The notes under the pieces were generated by a model. That model did not search any database. It saw only the letters and a list, made by a program, of their open reading frames with translations, and was not told the DNA's origin. 64,000 nt of DNA from Anaeromyces robustus (lineage: Eukaryota; Neocallimastigomycota; Neocallimastigomycetes; Neocallimastigales; Neocallimastigaceae): NCBI GenBank assembly GCA_002104895.1, contig MCFG01000061.1, positions 25,001 through 89,000 on the forward strand, read 5' to 3'. This document shows positions 43,793-55,976 of the stretch, in pieces. A program made the position numbers and the translations under genes. The first letter of the stretch is position 1. Each line of letters opens with the position of its first letter.

Positions 43793-44989
43793 TGATTTTA
43801 ATTTAAATTAAAAAGAATATTTCATTGATATATATCATTAAATAAATATAATTATAAAAAATTGAAATACTAAAGATTAAAAAGTTTAAAAAAATATTAC
43901 ATAAAAATATATCAAATAAATAATTAAATTTACTGTTTATTAAACCCACTAAAAATTAAATCAATTATAAAAAACAATTATTTTATATTATTATTATTAT
44001 TAAATTTTTATAGTTAATTATTTTATTTTAATAATTGTTTATTACATATTAATTATTAAATATATTAGTAATATAATAATAATATAATAATAATATATAA
44101 AACTATTTATATAATATATTGAATATATATTAAATTGCTTTATTTATTATTTTATTATTGTTATTTTTGTTAACCATATTATTTATTTATTTATATATTT
44201 ATTTATTTATTACTTCTTTTTAATATTTCTTAAATAGGAAAAAAAAAATTAAGATTATTGTAAAGATAATTTTAATATATTAATTTAATAAATTTATTAA
44301 TTTTTTAAATTTATTCACTTTTGTAAGGAAAATTCTATTCTTTTTTATCTTAATAATTAATAATTAATTACATTTATGTAGGAATATCCCATCAAAATAT
44401 TGTATAAAGTATTTATTTATTTATTAATTTATTATTTATTTATATTATATTTTTATTTATTTATTTGTTTAATATTGTTTATTTAATTTATAGTTTTTTT
44501 AAAAATGTTTTTAAATTTTTAGTCAAAATACAAAGTATGACATAATGTTATGAATCATTAAAAATATTTTTATGTATAGCATATAAATATTTTCATAATA
44601 TGCTATTAGAAAAATATGTTGACCATTAATTTATTTATTTATTTATTAATTCTTTATTTGTTATATATATTTATTTAGTATATTAATAATATTTTTATAT
44701 TTTTTTTTTCTGTAAAAAAATTTTTATATTAATAAATATTAAATAATAGAATTCAAAATATATTGAAAATCATTAAACTTAAACAAAATAGTACAAAAAG
44801 AATATTGTTACATAGTATATATTATATTGTATTATATTAAAATGTATTATTTATTATATTATATAATATATTGTGTTATATATTATTTGACATTACGTAT
44901 ACATTTAGAAAGTAAAAAACGTATAAAATAAAATAAAATAAAATAATAATAAAATAATAATAAAAATTAAAATAAGAAAAGATTTTAAA
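43793..44989. other. Gene-free AT-rich DNA
   Basis: Repeated (TTTA)n and (AAT)n stretches without a coding region. It separates family member 1 from the relic at 44990. Confidence 0.55.
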
Positions 44990-45106
44990 ATGAGAATTTT
45001 ATATACATTTTATTGTATTATTAAAGGTTATGGTGATAATCTTCCATTTTCAAAAACCAGATATATTAAAAGTTATGCAATGGTAAAATGCTATAATGAT
45101 TTATAA
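44990..45106 (+). pseudogene. Relic of the small secreted family (about 38 codons)
   Basis: Starts with the same leader as member 1 (GATTTTAAAATGAGAATTTT, MRILYTFYCII). It continues with a shortened sequence (GDNLPFSKTRYIKSYAMVKC) matching the first conserved block of the mature protein. It then stops, and the rest of the gene is not found downstream. Part of the signal peptide is missing. It is a truncated dead copy. Confidence 0.65.
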
Positions 45107-45561
45107 AAAAATTTTTTTTAATGTTTACTGTTTTATTTTATTTTATATTTTTTTTTTAAAAAAAAATTTCAATATTATTAACAAGTAAAACTAAGGTTAA
45201 TATAAAAATATTAATCCTACTATGATTATAATTTTTTTTACAAGAAAGTCTAATTCCAATTAATTATAAACTAAATAATTAATAAATTTAGAATAATCAT
45301 ATTTATATAATATATTATTTGTTATAAAAAAATACTATTTTATAATTCATATAATAATATGTCATATTTGATGTTTTGAGCCAAAAAAAACACTTTTTAA
45401 GAAAACAATAAATTAAATAAATGATATTAAACAAAACAAATAAAAAAAATATATTATTATATAATAAATAAATATATATTAAATAATAATTAAATAAATT
45501 AATAAATTATTAAAAAGATTTTTTATTATGTATCTCTATAAATAATAATAATTAGAACTAA

Positions 45562-46091
45562 CATATATGGGTACCCATCTCTCATACATACACTACAGGT
45601 GCATCTGTAGGATGATGCTATTATGGCATATCGGTTCAACGTCGCCGCTCCACCTATTTTGTTACATTCTGCTTAAACATGGTTTTTATATATTCCTATT
45701 TAGTCTCTTTTTATCACGAGCATCAGAAAGGAACCTCTTTCTCCTCATAGTGATCGTAATTATTGGCATGGTGGACTGTAGACCCACTTAATTTCAACAT
45801 AAAATTATAACTGGAGACTACACACATCAAGCCTAAAAGAATCAAAATGTAGTACTGATGTTAAGTAGGTAACACGTATAAGGAAAGCCTTTTGAATATC
45901 ATAGGTAGTAACATAATACACCTAGGATAGAAACCTTATATACGTAAACACAATCTTTTTATACCTTTTTTAGATCCAAAGTCCTCACAATTATAATAAT
46001 GCCAATGCACCAACTTAGAACAAGCACCGGTCTAGAACCTGTGTCAATCGAGTATTTAATGACCCCCGCCAACCGCTCTACCCATTATGTA
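45562..46091 (-). mobile_element. Possible tRNA-derived SINE (island 2)
   Basis: This is a second GC-richer patch. On the minus strand, a pol III A box-like TAGAGCGGTTGG (46080-46069) is followed 29 bases later by a B box-like GGTTCTAGACC (46039-46029). That spacing is within the range of tRNA-type internal promoters. T-arm pairing is weak and no acceptor stem closes, so it is not a functional tRNA gene. About 430 bp of non-coding body follow, containing AAGG-AAAG-CCTT (45880-45891) and CCTAGGATAGAAACC (45921-45935), which resemble hairpins in island 1. The frame at 45567-45791 on the plus strand has no similarity to a known protein and I do not call it. Ends are approximate and no target-site duplication was identified. 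Confidence 0.45.
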
Positions 46092-46466
46092 TTTTTACAT
46101 AAAAGTAATTACAATTACAATACGTAATACCAATTACTGAAACAAAATTGTTTAAAAATTTCCTTAAAAAATTAATAAATCGATAAAGTAATATGTCATA
46201 TGTTATATTACGACATAAAAACTATTTAAGTTTTTGTTCTATTTCTGAAGACTTTTAATCAATTTTAATTTTATTAGTAAAAATATTTATCTATATTAGT
46301 ATTATTATATAATAATATTATATACTACATATTTTTTTCTTAAAAAAAATTAGTATAAAAAGGAGGTAAATTCCAAAAAAAAAAAAAAAAAACTATTCTA
46401 AAAAAAAAAATAATAAAAATAAAAAGTATAAAATTTAATATAGTTATAAAAAAATTAACTTTAAGA
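46092..46466. other. 5' flank of secreted family member 2
   Basis: AT-rich, with TATAAAAAGG at about 46354 and poly-A. A similar TATAAAAAGGGA lies upstream of member 1 at about 43029. Confidence 0.4.
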
Positions 46467-46488
46467 TTAGTAAATATAAATTTGTATA
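46467..46488 (+). promoter_or_regulatory. Shared upstream element of the secreted family (copy 2)
   Basis: Same 22-bp block as at 43229-43250, apart from one base. It lies 75 bp before the start codon at 46563. Confidence 0.45.
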
Positions 46489-46562
46489 TATATAATGAAA
46501 AATTATATAATTATCCTTTTTTTTTATTAATCTTAATTTAATAAAGTTTCTTTTCTTTTAAA

Positions 46563-47054
46563 ATGAGAATGGTAAAGAGAATTGTATATACAATTTATTT
46601 CATAATATTATTATGTATTCTTAAGGCCTATGCTGGTGATGGTGATCTTTTTTTTCCACAAAATATGAATAATTTTGTTATGACAAAAGAATGCAATGGT
46701 CAAACAAATACATGGAGTTTAAACAATTGTAGATTTAATAAATATCTTGGCGAAAATGTTTATTGTGATGTATATATTAATGGAAAAAAATATATTGCAA
46801 GAATGTATCCTCATATAAGATCTTTTAGTCATATAGATAATGGATTAGAAACTTATAAAGTTATTACAAATGTTAAATTATACAGACGTCGTGAAGATAC
46901 TAGTTTAGCTGAAACGAGCACAGCTATTGATTTAGGATGCGTCAATTTACCATTTAGTAAAGTAATAAATTTAAGTACTATAAAAGAATTTCGGTTCGAC
47001 CTTAATGATGACCGAAAAGTGAGAGTCAGATACGATGCGGTTGCTGTTTACTAA
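46563..47054 (+). CDS. Small secreted protein, family member 2 (163 aa)
   Basis: A single exon. The signal peptide runs to about residue 24 (KRIVYTIYFIILLCILKAYA). The mature region aligns with member 1: TKECNGQTNTWSLNNCRFN, VYCDVYINGKKYIARMYP, then LYRRREDTSL and AIDLGCVNLPFSKV, ending AVAVY. The four mature cysteines are in the same places. Function is unknown; it is a small extracellular, lineage-specific protein. Two ATGs occur near the start (codons 1 and 3). I use the first. Its 3' flank is also similar to that of the broken copy at 48514, so the two arose by a duplication larger than the coding region. Confidence 0.88.
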   Translation: MRMVKRIVYTIYFIILLCILKAYAGDGDLFFPQNMNNFVMTKECNGQTNTWSLNNCRFNKYLGENVYCDVYINGKKYIARMYPHIRSFSHIDNGLETYKVITNVKLYRRREDTSLAETSTAIDLGCVNLPFSKVINLSTIKEFRFDLNDDRKVRVRYDAVAVY

Positions 47055-47971
47055 TGATATGGATTGGCTATATGAAAAAAAAAACAATAATTTATTAATA
47101 TATATATAAATAAATCTATATATATTAATTAAATGTTTTTTTTTATTTAAATAAATAAATTAATATATAATTTAGAACATAAAAAATTAAAAAAAAAATT
47201 TAAAATATTTCATAAAAAGTAAAAAAAAAAAAAAAAAAAAGAAAAGAAAAAAAAAGATATAAATAATAGTTAAAAAATATACTAAAAATTAAAAATAAAA
47301 ACATTGATTATTTTTTTTTTATTTTATTTTTATTTTTATTTTTTTAGATTTTTTTGTTTAGAATTTCAATATGTTTTACTATAATATTATTTTATTTTTA
47401 TGTTTTTGTAAAATTTTAATATGTTTTAATACTACGGTTAATATTTTATATTAATTTCATAATATTTAATGTATATATACATTAAATATATTAAAAAAAA
47501 AAGAAATAGAAATAAAAATAAAATAAAAAATGAATAAAAGTATATTTATGTTTATTTTTATTAAAAAAAATCAGATAAAACTTTTATATATGTTTTATGA
47601 TATACTTTTTTATCAACTATCGCTTTTATTTATATATATATATATATATATATACAAAATTTTAATGATATGTAGTATATATTATTGAAATAAATTAAAA
47701 GTTATGACGATTCAATAAAATATTTTATTAATAAATGAAAATGAAATAAAACTTTTTTATTATTAATAAATTTAAATAATTTTTATCTTAAAAAAAATTT
47801 TAAGATTTTATTATTAAATAAATGAATAAACTATATTTAATAATAAAGATTTATGATATTTATCTTCTGATTTCTTTTTCCTTGGTTTCTATATTATCTT
47901 TATTTGGATCAATTCATAGTGTCTTTTTGGTAAATTACATTTTCTTATAATAATTATAATTATTTATTATA
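47055..47971. other. AT-rich intergenic DNA
   Basis: Its first 270 bp are similar to the 3' flank of the broken paralogue (48997-49290), including a poly-A run. The rest is low-complexity. Confidence 0.55.
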
Positions 47972-48064
47972 AGTGATTATACATGGAGTGTTGTTCATGT
48001 TTATCATAAAGAAATGACAAGTACTGAAGATGAACCAGTTGAGAAAGCATCTGAGCAAGTGTAA
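47972..48064 (+). pseudogene. C-terminal coding-like fragment, unrecognised
   Basis: Reads SDYTWSVVHVYHKEMTSTED followed by EPVEKASEQV and a stop. Codon use and composition look like real protein and unlike the flanks, and it is preceded by AAG, a possible splice acceptor. No upstream exon can be recognised, so it is likely the tail of a decayed or transposed gene. Family unknown. Confidence 0.35.
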
Positions 48065-48513
48065 TACTAATAAATTTTTAGTATCTTCGATTAAGGAAGT
48101 AAAGATAATTAAAATTATTCAAAAAAAATAAAAAAAAAAAATAAATTTTTTTATAGAAAAAATAATATAAATAAGCAAAAGAATTTTTAATAGATTTAAA
48201 AAATAAGATGTAATATAAATTCTATGTAATTTCTATTTTATTATCTCTTTTTTTTTAATCTTTATTATTTAATTAAATTTTAATATTAAAAGTTCTAAAG
48301 AGTTTTCTATAATAGAATTATTATTAATTTATATATATATTTAATATAATAATAATATATATAATATATTATTTATTATTAAAAAATATTATTAATAAAA
48401 AATTAATTAATTGATTTTCATTCTAACAAATTATTCATTTACCTTTTTTTTTATTATTATTATTAATTTTAATTTAATATAGTTTCCTTTTTTTTTTTTT
48501 TTTTTTTCTGAAA

Positions 48514-48996
48514 ATGAGAATTGTATATACAATTTATTTTATAATTTTATTATGTATTCTTAAAACCTATGCTGGTAATAATGATGTTTTTTTTCCAAAA
48601 AACATGAATAATTTTGTTATGAAAAGACAATGTAATGGTAAAACAAATACATGGAAATTAGTTAATTGTTGATTCAATACAAAAAATGACGGAATTGTTT
48701 ATTGTGATGTATATGGTGAAGGAAAAAAAAATATTGCAAGAATGTATTCTGAGATAAGGATTTCTAATAATTCTAAACCTATTACCATAGAATATTATAA
48801 AGCAATTAAAAATGTTAAATTATACAGACGTCATGAAGATGAGAGTTTAAGTGAAACCAAAATAGCTATTGATTTGGGATGTGTCAATTTTCCATTTAGT
48901 AATGGAAAATATTTTAAGAATTATAGAGAATTTCATTTCGAATTTAATGATAATCGAACTTTAAATCTCCTATTCAGAACGGTTGCTGTTTACTAA
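48514..48996 (+). pseudogene. Broken copy of the small secreted family (member 3)
   Basis: The whole length corresponds to member 2: signal peptide MRIVYTIYFIILLCILKTYA, NGKTNTWKLVNC, VYCDVYGEGKKNIARMYS, LYRRHEDESL, AIDLGCVNFPFS and a terminal VAVY. One in-frame TGA lies just after the second mature cysteine (48670-48672), where both paralogues have Arg. The remainder is open and well conserved, so inactivation looks recent. It could instead be a sequencing or polymorphic difference. The 84-residue frame from 48742 is only the downstream part. Confidence 0.85.
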
Positions 48997-49192
48997 TAAT
49001 ATAGATTAGTTATATAATATAAAAAAAAAAAAAAAGGAAAAAACACAATATTTTATTAATTTAATATTTAAATAAATAAATATATATTAATGAAATATTG
49101 CTTTTTATTAAATAAATAAATAAATAAATAAATAAATTGATTTATAATTTGTAACATAAAAAATTAAGAAAAAAAATTGAAATATTTCAATA

Positions 49193-49241
<49 letters not shown>

Positions 49242-49988
49242 TATATATATATAAATAATAGTTGAAAAATATAATATTACTAATTAAAAATAAAAAAAAT
49301 TGCTTTAATAATTTATAAAAAAATAATATATATATATATATATATATATATTTATTTTATTTTTATTTTATTTTATATTTTTATTTTATTTTTATTTTAT
49401 TTTATAATTTTTTTTTAAAAATTTCAAATATGTTTTATAATTAAGTACTAGGTTTTATTTTTTAAGTACTGGGTTTTATTTTTTGTAATAATTTAAAACA
49501 TATAATAGATAATTTCATTGGTTTAAAAATTATTTTAAAACATATTTTAAATATTTCATTAGTTTAAAGTATTATTAATTTATGTTTTGTTTTTATTATA
49601 ATTATTTTTTAATTTTATATAAAAATACACATAATATACATATATAAAAATTTTAAAAATTTTTAAAAAATTTTATATGAAATACGGATAGTGTGTTAAT
49701 GGTGTAACTGATATTCTTCTTTGTACTCTTTTAATAAAATTTCATTTAAGTTGATCTTTTATTATTATTTTTTTTTTTCTATTGATTTATGGATTTATTT
49801 GATATTTATTATTAATAAATTAAGAAATGTTATATTTTTTTTAAAAGAATCAATAATAATAATAATAAAAAACACAACATTTAAAAAAATAAACTAAATA
49901 AATAATTAATAACTAATATACTAATAATATAAAGAACAATTTTTTTATCTACCTTATATTTATTTATTTATTTATTTATTTATTAATT

Positions 49989-50040
<52 letters not shown>

Positions 50041-51180
50041 TTAATTATTATTTATTTATTAATTATTATTTATTTATTTATTTGTTTACTTATTTATTTA
50101 TTTACATATTTATTTATTTATTTATATAATTATTAATTTATTTGTTTATTGGTTTGTTTGTTTGTTTTTTTTTATTTTAGTATATCTTAAAAATAAATAA
50201 AATATTAAAATAAAATAAAAAAAAAAAAAAACATTTATATTTATTAAATTTTCTTCCCTTTTAAGGAAATTTTTTTTTTCAATTTTTGTATTTATAGAAT
50301 AATAGATTATTCTAAATATATATAAAATAAAATAAAATAAAATAAATATTTATCATCATTAAAAATAATATATTATTATATGTAAAATAATACATATAAT
50401 AATAATATATTATTTTACATATATATTAAAGTTATTATTTATGTATATGTATTTATAGAATATTAATTAATAATTACTATGGATGGAATAAATAATCAAT
50501 TAAATAAATATCCTAATTTTTAATAATTTTCTTTCTTTTAAACATAACTATAATTTAATTTAACAATTCATATATACTTCACATAATTTCAAAAATATAT
50601 TTTAGTAACAATATATAATGATATATATTGTAAGCATAATATTGTAACGTTTTTTTTTTATTAATATATAATATGTTTAATATTATATCTTAAATTATTT
50701 TATTGATCCTTCTTTGTATTAAAATTTTTTATCCCAAATAAACCATTAATTTCCTTTTTTTTCTTTTTTTTTTCTTTTATAGGAAAAGGATATACCAAAT
50801 TTAATCTCTTAATCTCTTAAGTAAAATAATTGAAATAAATTCTATTTTAATATTAATCAATTTTTTCAAGCAATGTATTATTTAATATTAAATATATATA
50901 TGTATTTTATATAATATTAATATTTTTAATACTATATATTATATAGTATTAAAAAAAATATTATATATTATATTATCGTTATTATGTTTTATATATATAT
51001 AATAAATTAATTTATTATTCAATTCTAATCTTTTCTAATTTATTATAATCTATTCTATTATATAGTATATATATGTATGATATATATACATTAATAATAT
51101 TTAGTTAATAATTTATTCATTAAAATAGTAATATAAATACATAATATTTTGTTGTTAGTGTTGTTTTTTTCATCTGGAGA
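48997..51180. other. Gene-free AT-rich DNA
   Basis: Begins with a flank duplicated from 47055 onward. It then holds a 41-A run at 49199-49239, (TTTTA)n at about 49350-49400, and imperfect (TTTA)n at about 49960-50160. No coding region. Confidence 0.6.
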
Positions 51181-51400
51181 AATATGTCTACTTTAGTGTA
51201 GCTTCAAGACAAGATGTGGCAAGTGGATATCAACAAGTTCAACGAGTAAATTGAGTGGTATAGTAATAGAAAGTAGTAAAAGACGAGATCAAACAATACA
51301 ATCAATTGGTGGTGATGGGCTTGGAGAAGAATTTCATAGAGTTGAGATGATTTCAATTGTAAATGACTTGATATGGTTTAGACCTTATTATATTAAATAA
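51181..51400 (+). pseudogene. Coding-like island, unrecognised
   Basis: GC-richer than its surroundings. One frame (51197-51400) reads IESSKRRDQTIQSIGGDGLG, EEFHRVEMISIVNDLIWFRP, then stops. An overlapping frame further left reads YVYFSVASRQDVASGYQQVQ. The switch of sense between frames suggests a decayed coding sequence. I do not recognise the family and cannot tell whether it came from a host gene or a mobile element. Confidence 0.35.
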
Positions 51401-52268
51401 ACTTTTTAATAAAATATTATTTATTTATTATTAAATCAATCAATTATATTCTTGGTTAATAAACTAATTAAATTAAAATTTAAAGTTTATGTTAAGTTAC
51501 CACATAAAATTAATTTAATTTTTTGAAAAAAAAAATAAAATAAAATGAAATGAGACGGATAAAAATAAAAATAAAAAATAAAAATAAAAAAAAAAGAAAA
51601 ATCTTATCTATGAAACCTATTTAATAATCTCATTATATAATTACATTTTTTATTAATAATATGAAAGTTAATTTTTTATATAATGAAATGAACTTTTATT
51701 ATAATATAATTTTGATAATCACCGATATCAATATATAATATTATTATATATCTATCTTAATATTACTGATAATGTTAAAAAAAAATTTTTTTAAATTAAT
51801 AATATATTTTTATTAAAATAAATAAATAAATTAAAATAAATAAAAAAAAAACTTTTGTTGACATTTATTAAAAAATTTTATAAAAAAAAATGAAAAAAAA
51901 AAAAAAAAATAAATATAAAAAAAAACTTTATTTTTTATTTTGTTACACAATAATTTTTTAATATTATATTAAATTTATACTGCAACTTTACAAAAAATTA
52001 ATACTTTTTTTTTTTTTAAAATATAAATTTAAAATATTAAAATGAAAATAAAAAATGATAGTACTAATGTCATTTATTATTATTATAATTATTATAATTA
52101 TAATTATTATTAAATCTGTTAATTTTATTATTTTTTTTTAAAAAAAATATTTAAGTTAAAAGACTTTTAATAATTAATTTTCCAAAATCTTTTTATTTTT
52201 TTATTTTTTATGATTCATGTATTTTAATATTTAAATTCAATAAAGTTGACGTACAAATTGTGTGCCAT

Positions 52269-52299
<31 letters not shown>

Positions 52300-53036
52300 T
52301 ATTTTTTAAAATTTAATATAAAGATAAAGATAAAGATGAAACATATAAAATAATATATATTAATAATAATTATTATAATGAATATTTATTATTATTTTTA
52401 ATATTTAATTATTAATTATTAATTATTAATAATTATTAATATTATTACTTATTATTATGGATAAATAAAAAAAAAAAAAAAAAGGATATAAATGTAAAAA
52501 TGATGAAATTGTTGTAATTATGAGTCATAATTATAATAAAATAATAATATATATTTATAATATATTATAAAATATATTATAAATATAATATATTATGAAT
52601 AGATAATAACCTTTAAATTAATTAATAAAAATTCCTTTTTTTTTTTTTTTTTTTTTTTTTTCTCTACTGAATTTCATTCTACCACTTTCTCTTTCTTTAT
52701 ATATAAATAAATTTAAAAAAATTTAAAAATATAATCAAAACTATTTATTTTTAAATTTATTATTAAATTTTTTAATAATGATTAAAAAATTCAATAACCA
52801 GAAAAAATCTAAAAATGAAAAAAAAATGTTTTATTATAATATTAATAATAATAATATGTTTTTTTTTTTTTTTTGTTTTTTTTTTTTTTTTTTTATTATT
52901 TTTTTTATTATTTTATTTATATATTTATATTTATATTTATATATTTTATTATGTTTTACATAAAAAATAAAAAAAAGAATGATATATGTTTCTGTTATTT
53001 TTATAAGAATAATTAACTAATTTTTTTTTTTTAAAA

Positions 53037-53085
<49 letters not shown>

Positions 53086-53125
53086 GAATAACATTATGAC
53101 ATGCTTCATGACTTAATGATGAATA

Positions 53126-53159
<34 letters not shown>

Positions 53160-54949
53160 TATCTTTTATTCTTATAAATATAAATAATTATTGATATTTA
53201 CTAATTGTTATTTGTTATTTATTATTTGTTATTTGTTATTTGTTATTTGTTTTTTATTTTTTTTTTCTGTTGTTGTTGTTGTTATTATTATTAAATGTTT
53301 GTTATTAAAATATTTAATATTATGTTTTATTAATAAGACTTATTGTTTGTTTAGTAAATTGTTATTAATTGTTGATTGTTGTTATTTGTTTGTTGTTGTT
53401 ATTTGTTTATTTGTTTGTTTTATGTTTTTATTTTTATTTTTATTTTTTTTTCGTTATATATTTTATTTATTTAATATTTACTGTTGGTTATTTATTGTTT
53501 GATTAATTGTTATTTTATTTTTATTTTATTTATTATTAATTATTTATTTAATATTTAATATTTATTTATTTTTATTTTATTTTTTTTTTTTTATTAATGA
53601 TTTTTTGATCAATTATTAATTTATTGTATAAAAGAAGTTTTTTTTTTTTTTTTTTTAGTTTGTTTGTATCTTTTGTGTTACAATTGAAATTATTATTATT
53701 ATTATTAAATTTTTTTTTTTTTTTTTTTTTTTTGATGTGTGTTTCATGTTTGTGTTTTACTTTTTTTTTTTTTTTTTAATTTAATATTCATTAAATATAA
53801 CACAACTACTTTTTTTTTTTTATTATTATTATTCTTTCGTTCTTTCTTTCGTTTTTTCTTTTTCTTTTTTTTTCTTAATTTAAATATTAATTAGAATTAT
53901 TTATATTATTATATTATTATATTATTATATTATTTCCTTTATATATATTATATATATTATATATATATAATTTTTTTTTTTTTTTTACTTTATATAAATA
54001 ATACATTTTTATATAATTTCTTTTATTTTTTTTTTTGTTTTTTGTTTTTTCATATAATAAAAATAATTATAATAAATAATAAATAAATATATAAAAGGAA
54101 AGAGAAAAAAAGAAAAAATAAAAAAAAAAAAAAAAAGAAAAAAATGTATATAATAAAAAAAATGATATAGCACTAACATTAATTATCATTATCATTATTA
54201 TTATATCAGTTAATTTTATTATTATTATTATTATTTTTTCTTTCTTTTTTTTTTTTTTTTTTTTTTCTTTTCTTTTTCTTTCCTTTTTTATTCTTCTTTC
54301 CAAAAAAAAAAAATTAATAATAATAATATAAATAATAAATATATATCAAATATTTTATTATATATATGTAAATATTAGCTTTATATATATATAATTAAAA
54401 ACTTTTTTTTTTTTAGACTAAGATGATAAGTTATAAAAAAAAAAAAAAGTGTTATGTGATATATTTAATAAAGATTAAAATAAATAATAATAGTTAAAAA
54501 GAAAAATAAATAAATATAAAAAAAAAAAAAGAAAAAAATAATAATAATAACAATAATTTCAAATTTTGAAATTATCATTTTTTAAAACTTTTTTTTTTTT
54601 TTTTTTTAAATAAATAATTTGACTTATTTTATTATTTTTCGTTATAATCGAATAAATTATAAAATAGGATTTTTAATAAATAAATAAATATAAATGAAAA
54701 GAAATGAATACTAAAAAAAAAAAAAAAAAAACAAAAAAAAAAAAAAAAATAAAATAAAATTAACATAAAATAAATAAATAAATATTACATCAAATATAAT
54801 GAATTATTATAATAATAATAGAAAAAAAAGAAAAAAAATTCTTTTGTTTTTTAGAATTTTAATGTTGTTGTTGTTGTTATTTTAAATTTGTTTTCTTTCT
54901 TTCATTTGTTATTTAATAAATTCATCATTTTATCTGCTGTAATTTTTTT

Positions 54950-55010
<61 letters not shown>

Positions 55011-55976
55011 TTCATTTACCATAAATAGATTTAAATAATAATTAATAAATTAAACAAAAAAAAAAAAAAAAGATTATATATTTACTATTAATAATATATA
55101 TATATATAAAAAAAAAAAGAATAATTAATGGTCACTTAATTTACTGGTTGATAATTTAAATAAATAATTTGTTTTTAATAATTACTGTAATTAAATAAAT
55201 AATGATAATTCTAATAAATAAATATTGATTCATTTTTTTTTTTCAATTTTTTTTTCTGTTTTTTTGGTTTTTTGATTTGTTGTTTTTTGATTTTTTTTTT
55301 TTTTTTTACCTTTTTGTTTTTTGAACTATTTTTTTCTTCTTCTATTTTTCGATTTTTTTTTATTCTTGTTTTTTTTTTTTTTTTTTTTTTTAATTTTTTG
55401 ATCTTTTTATCGAGTGTATTATTTTTCATTATATATAATTACCTCTTTTAAATATTCTGTTTTTTAAGATAATTGGTTCTACTAATAAAAAATGATTATA
55501 ATTTTTCCGATAATTTGAAAAATTACATCATAATAAATAAATAATTCTAAAGTCTTATATTTGTATTAAAAAAATCTACTCTAAAAAAAATATATGTATA
55601 TATTTGAAAACTATCTATTGTTTAAATAATATAAATAAAAATTAATTGATTCATATAAATATTGATCATCTTGTAATTATTTTTTTTTTTTTTTTTTTGT
55701 TTATCAATCATTTAAATAAAAATTTCATCAATATCCTTTTTTTTTTCTTTCTTTTTTTCTTTTTTTTTAATTCTTTGTTGTTTTGTTAGTTTCCCTTCAA
55801 TTTCTCTCCATTCATATTTATTTGATAATTTCTTTTTTTTTTTTTTAAATCAATTGTTTTTTTTTTTTTGTTAAAATATAATTTAAAAAAAAAATAATAA
55901 TAAATTAGGAATTAAAATATTATTATATATATAATAATAATAATATTTTAATTATGATATTTATGAATTATCAAAT
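51401..55976. other. Gene-free low-complexity DNA
   Basis: Dense homopolymers (for example poly-A at about 52268-52295 and a 55-T run at 54952-55006), (ATT)n, (TTG)n and pyrimidine/purine tracts. Several Phe/Leu-rich or Lys-rich open frames (52778-52963, 53191-53502, 54067-54303, 55211-55429) consist only of such tracts and are not genes. The 3' end of the minus-strand TIS11-like gene lies at the right border. Confidence 0.6.

Noticed and set aside
45567-45791. 74-residue open frame in island 2
   Set aside because: No domain or sense-like pattern except hydrophobic residues. It lies antisense in a probable SINE.
35524-48672. Possible reassigned stop codons, because TAA or TGA replaces Gln or Arg in two conserved fragments
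   Set aside because: The long intact genes use Gln and Arg codons normally and end at ordinary stops, so decay of single loci is simpler.
53191-53502. 103-residue Phe/Leu/Cys-rich frame
   Set aside because: Built from (TTG)n, (ATT)n and poly-T tracts; it is low complexity and not a membrane protein.
54067-54303. Lys/Glu/Phe-rich minus frame, with a similar one at 55211-55429
   Set aside because: Consists of poly-A and poly-T tracts with purine interruptions; no gene-like composition.
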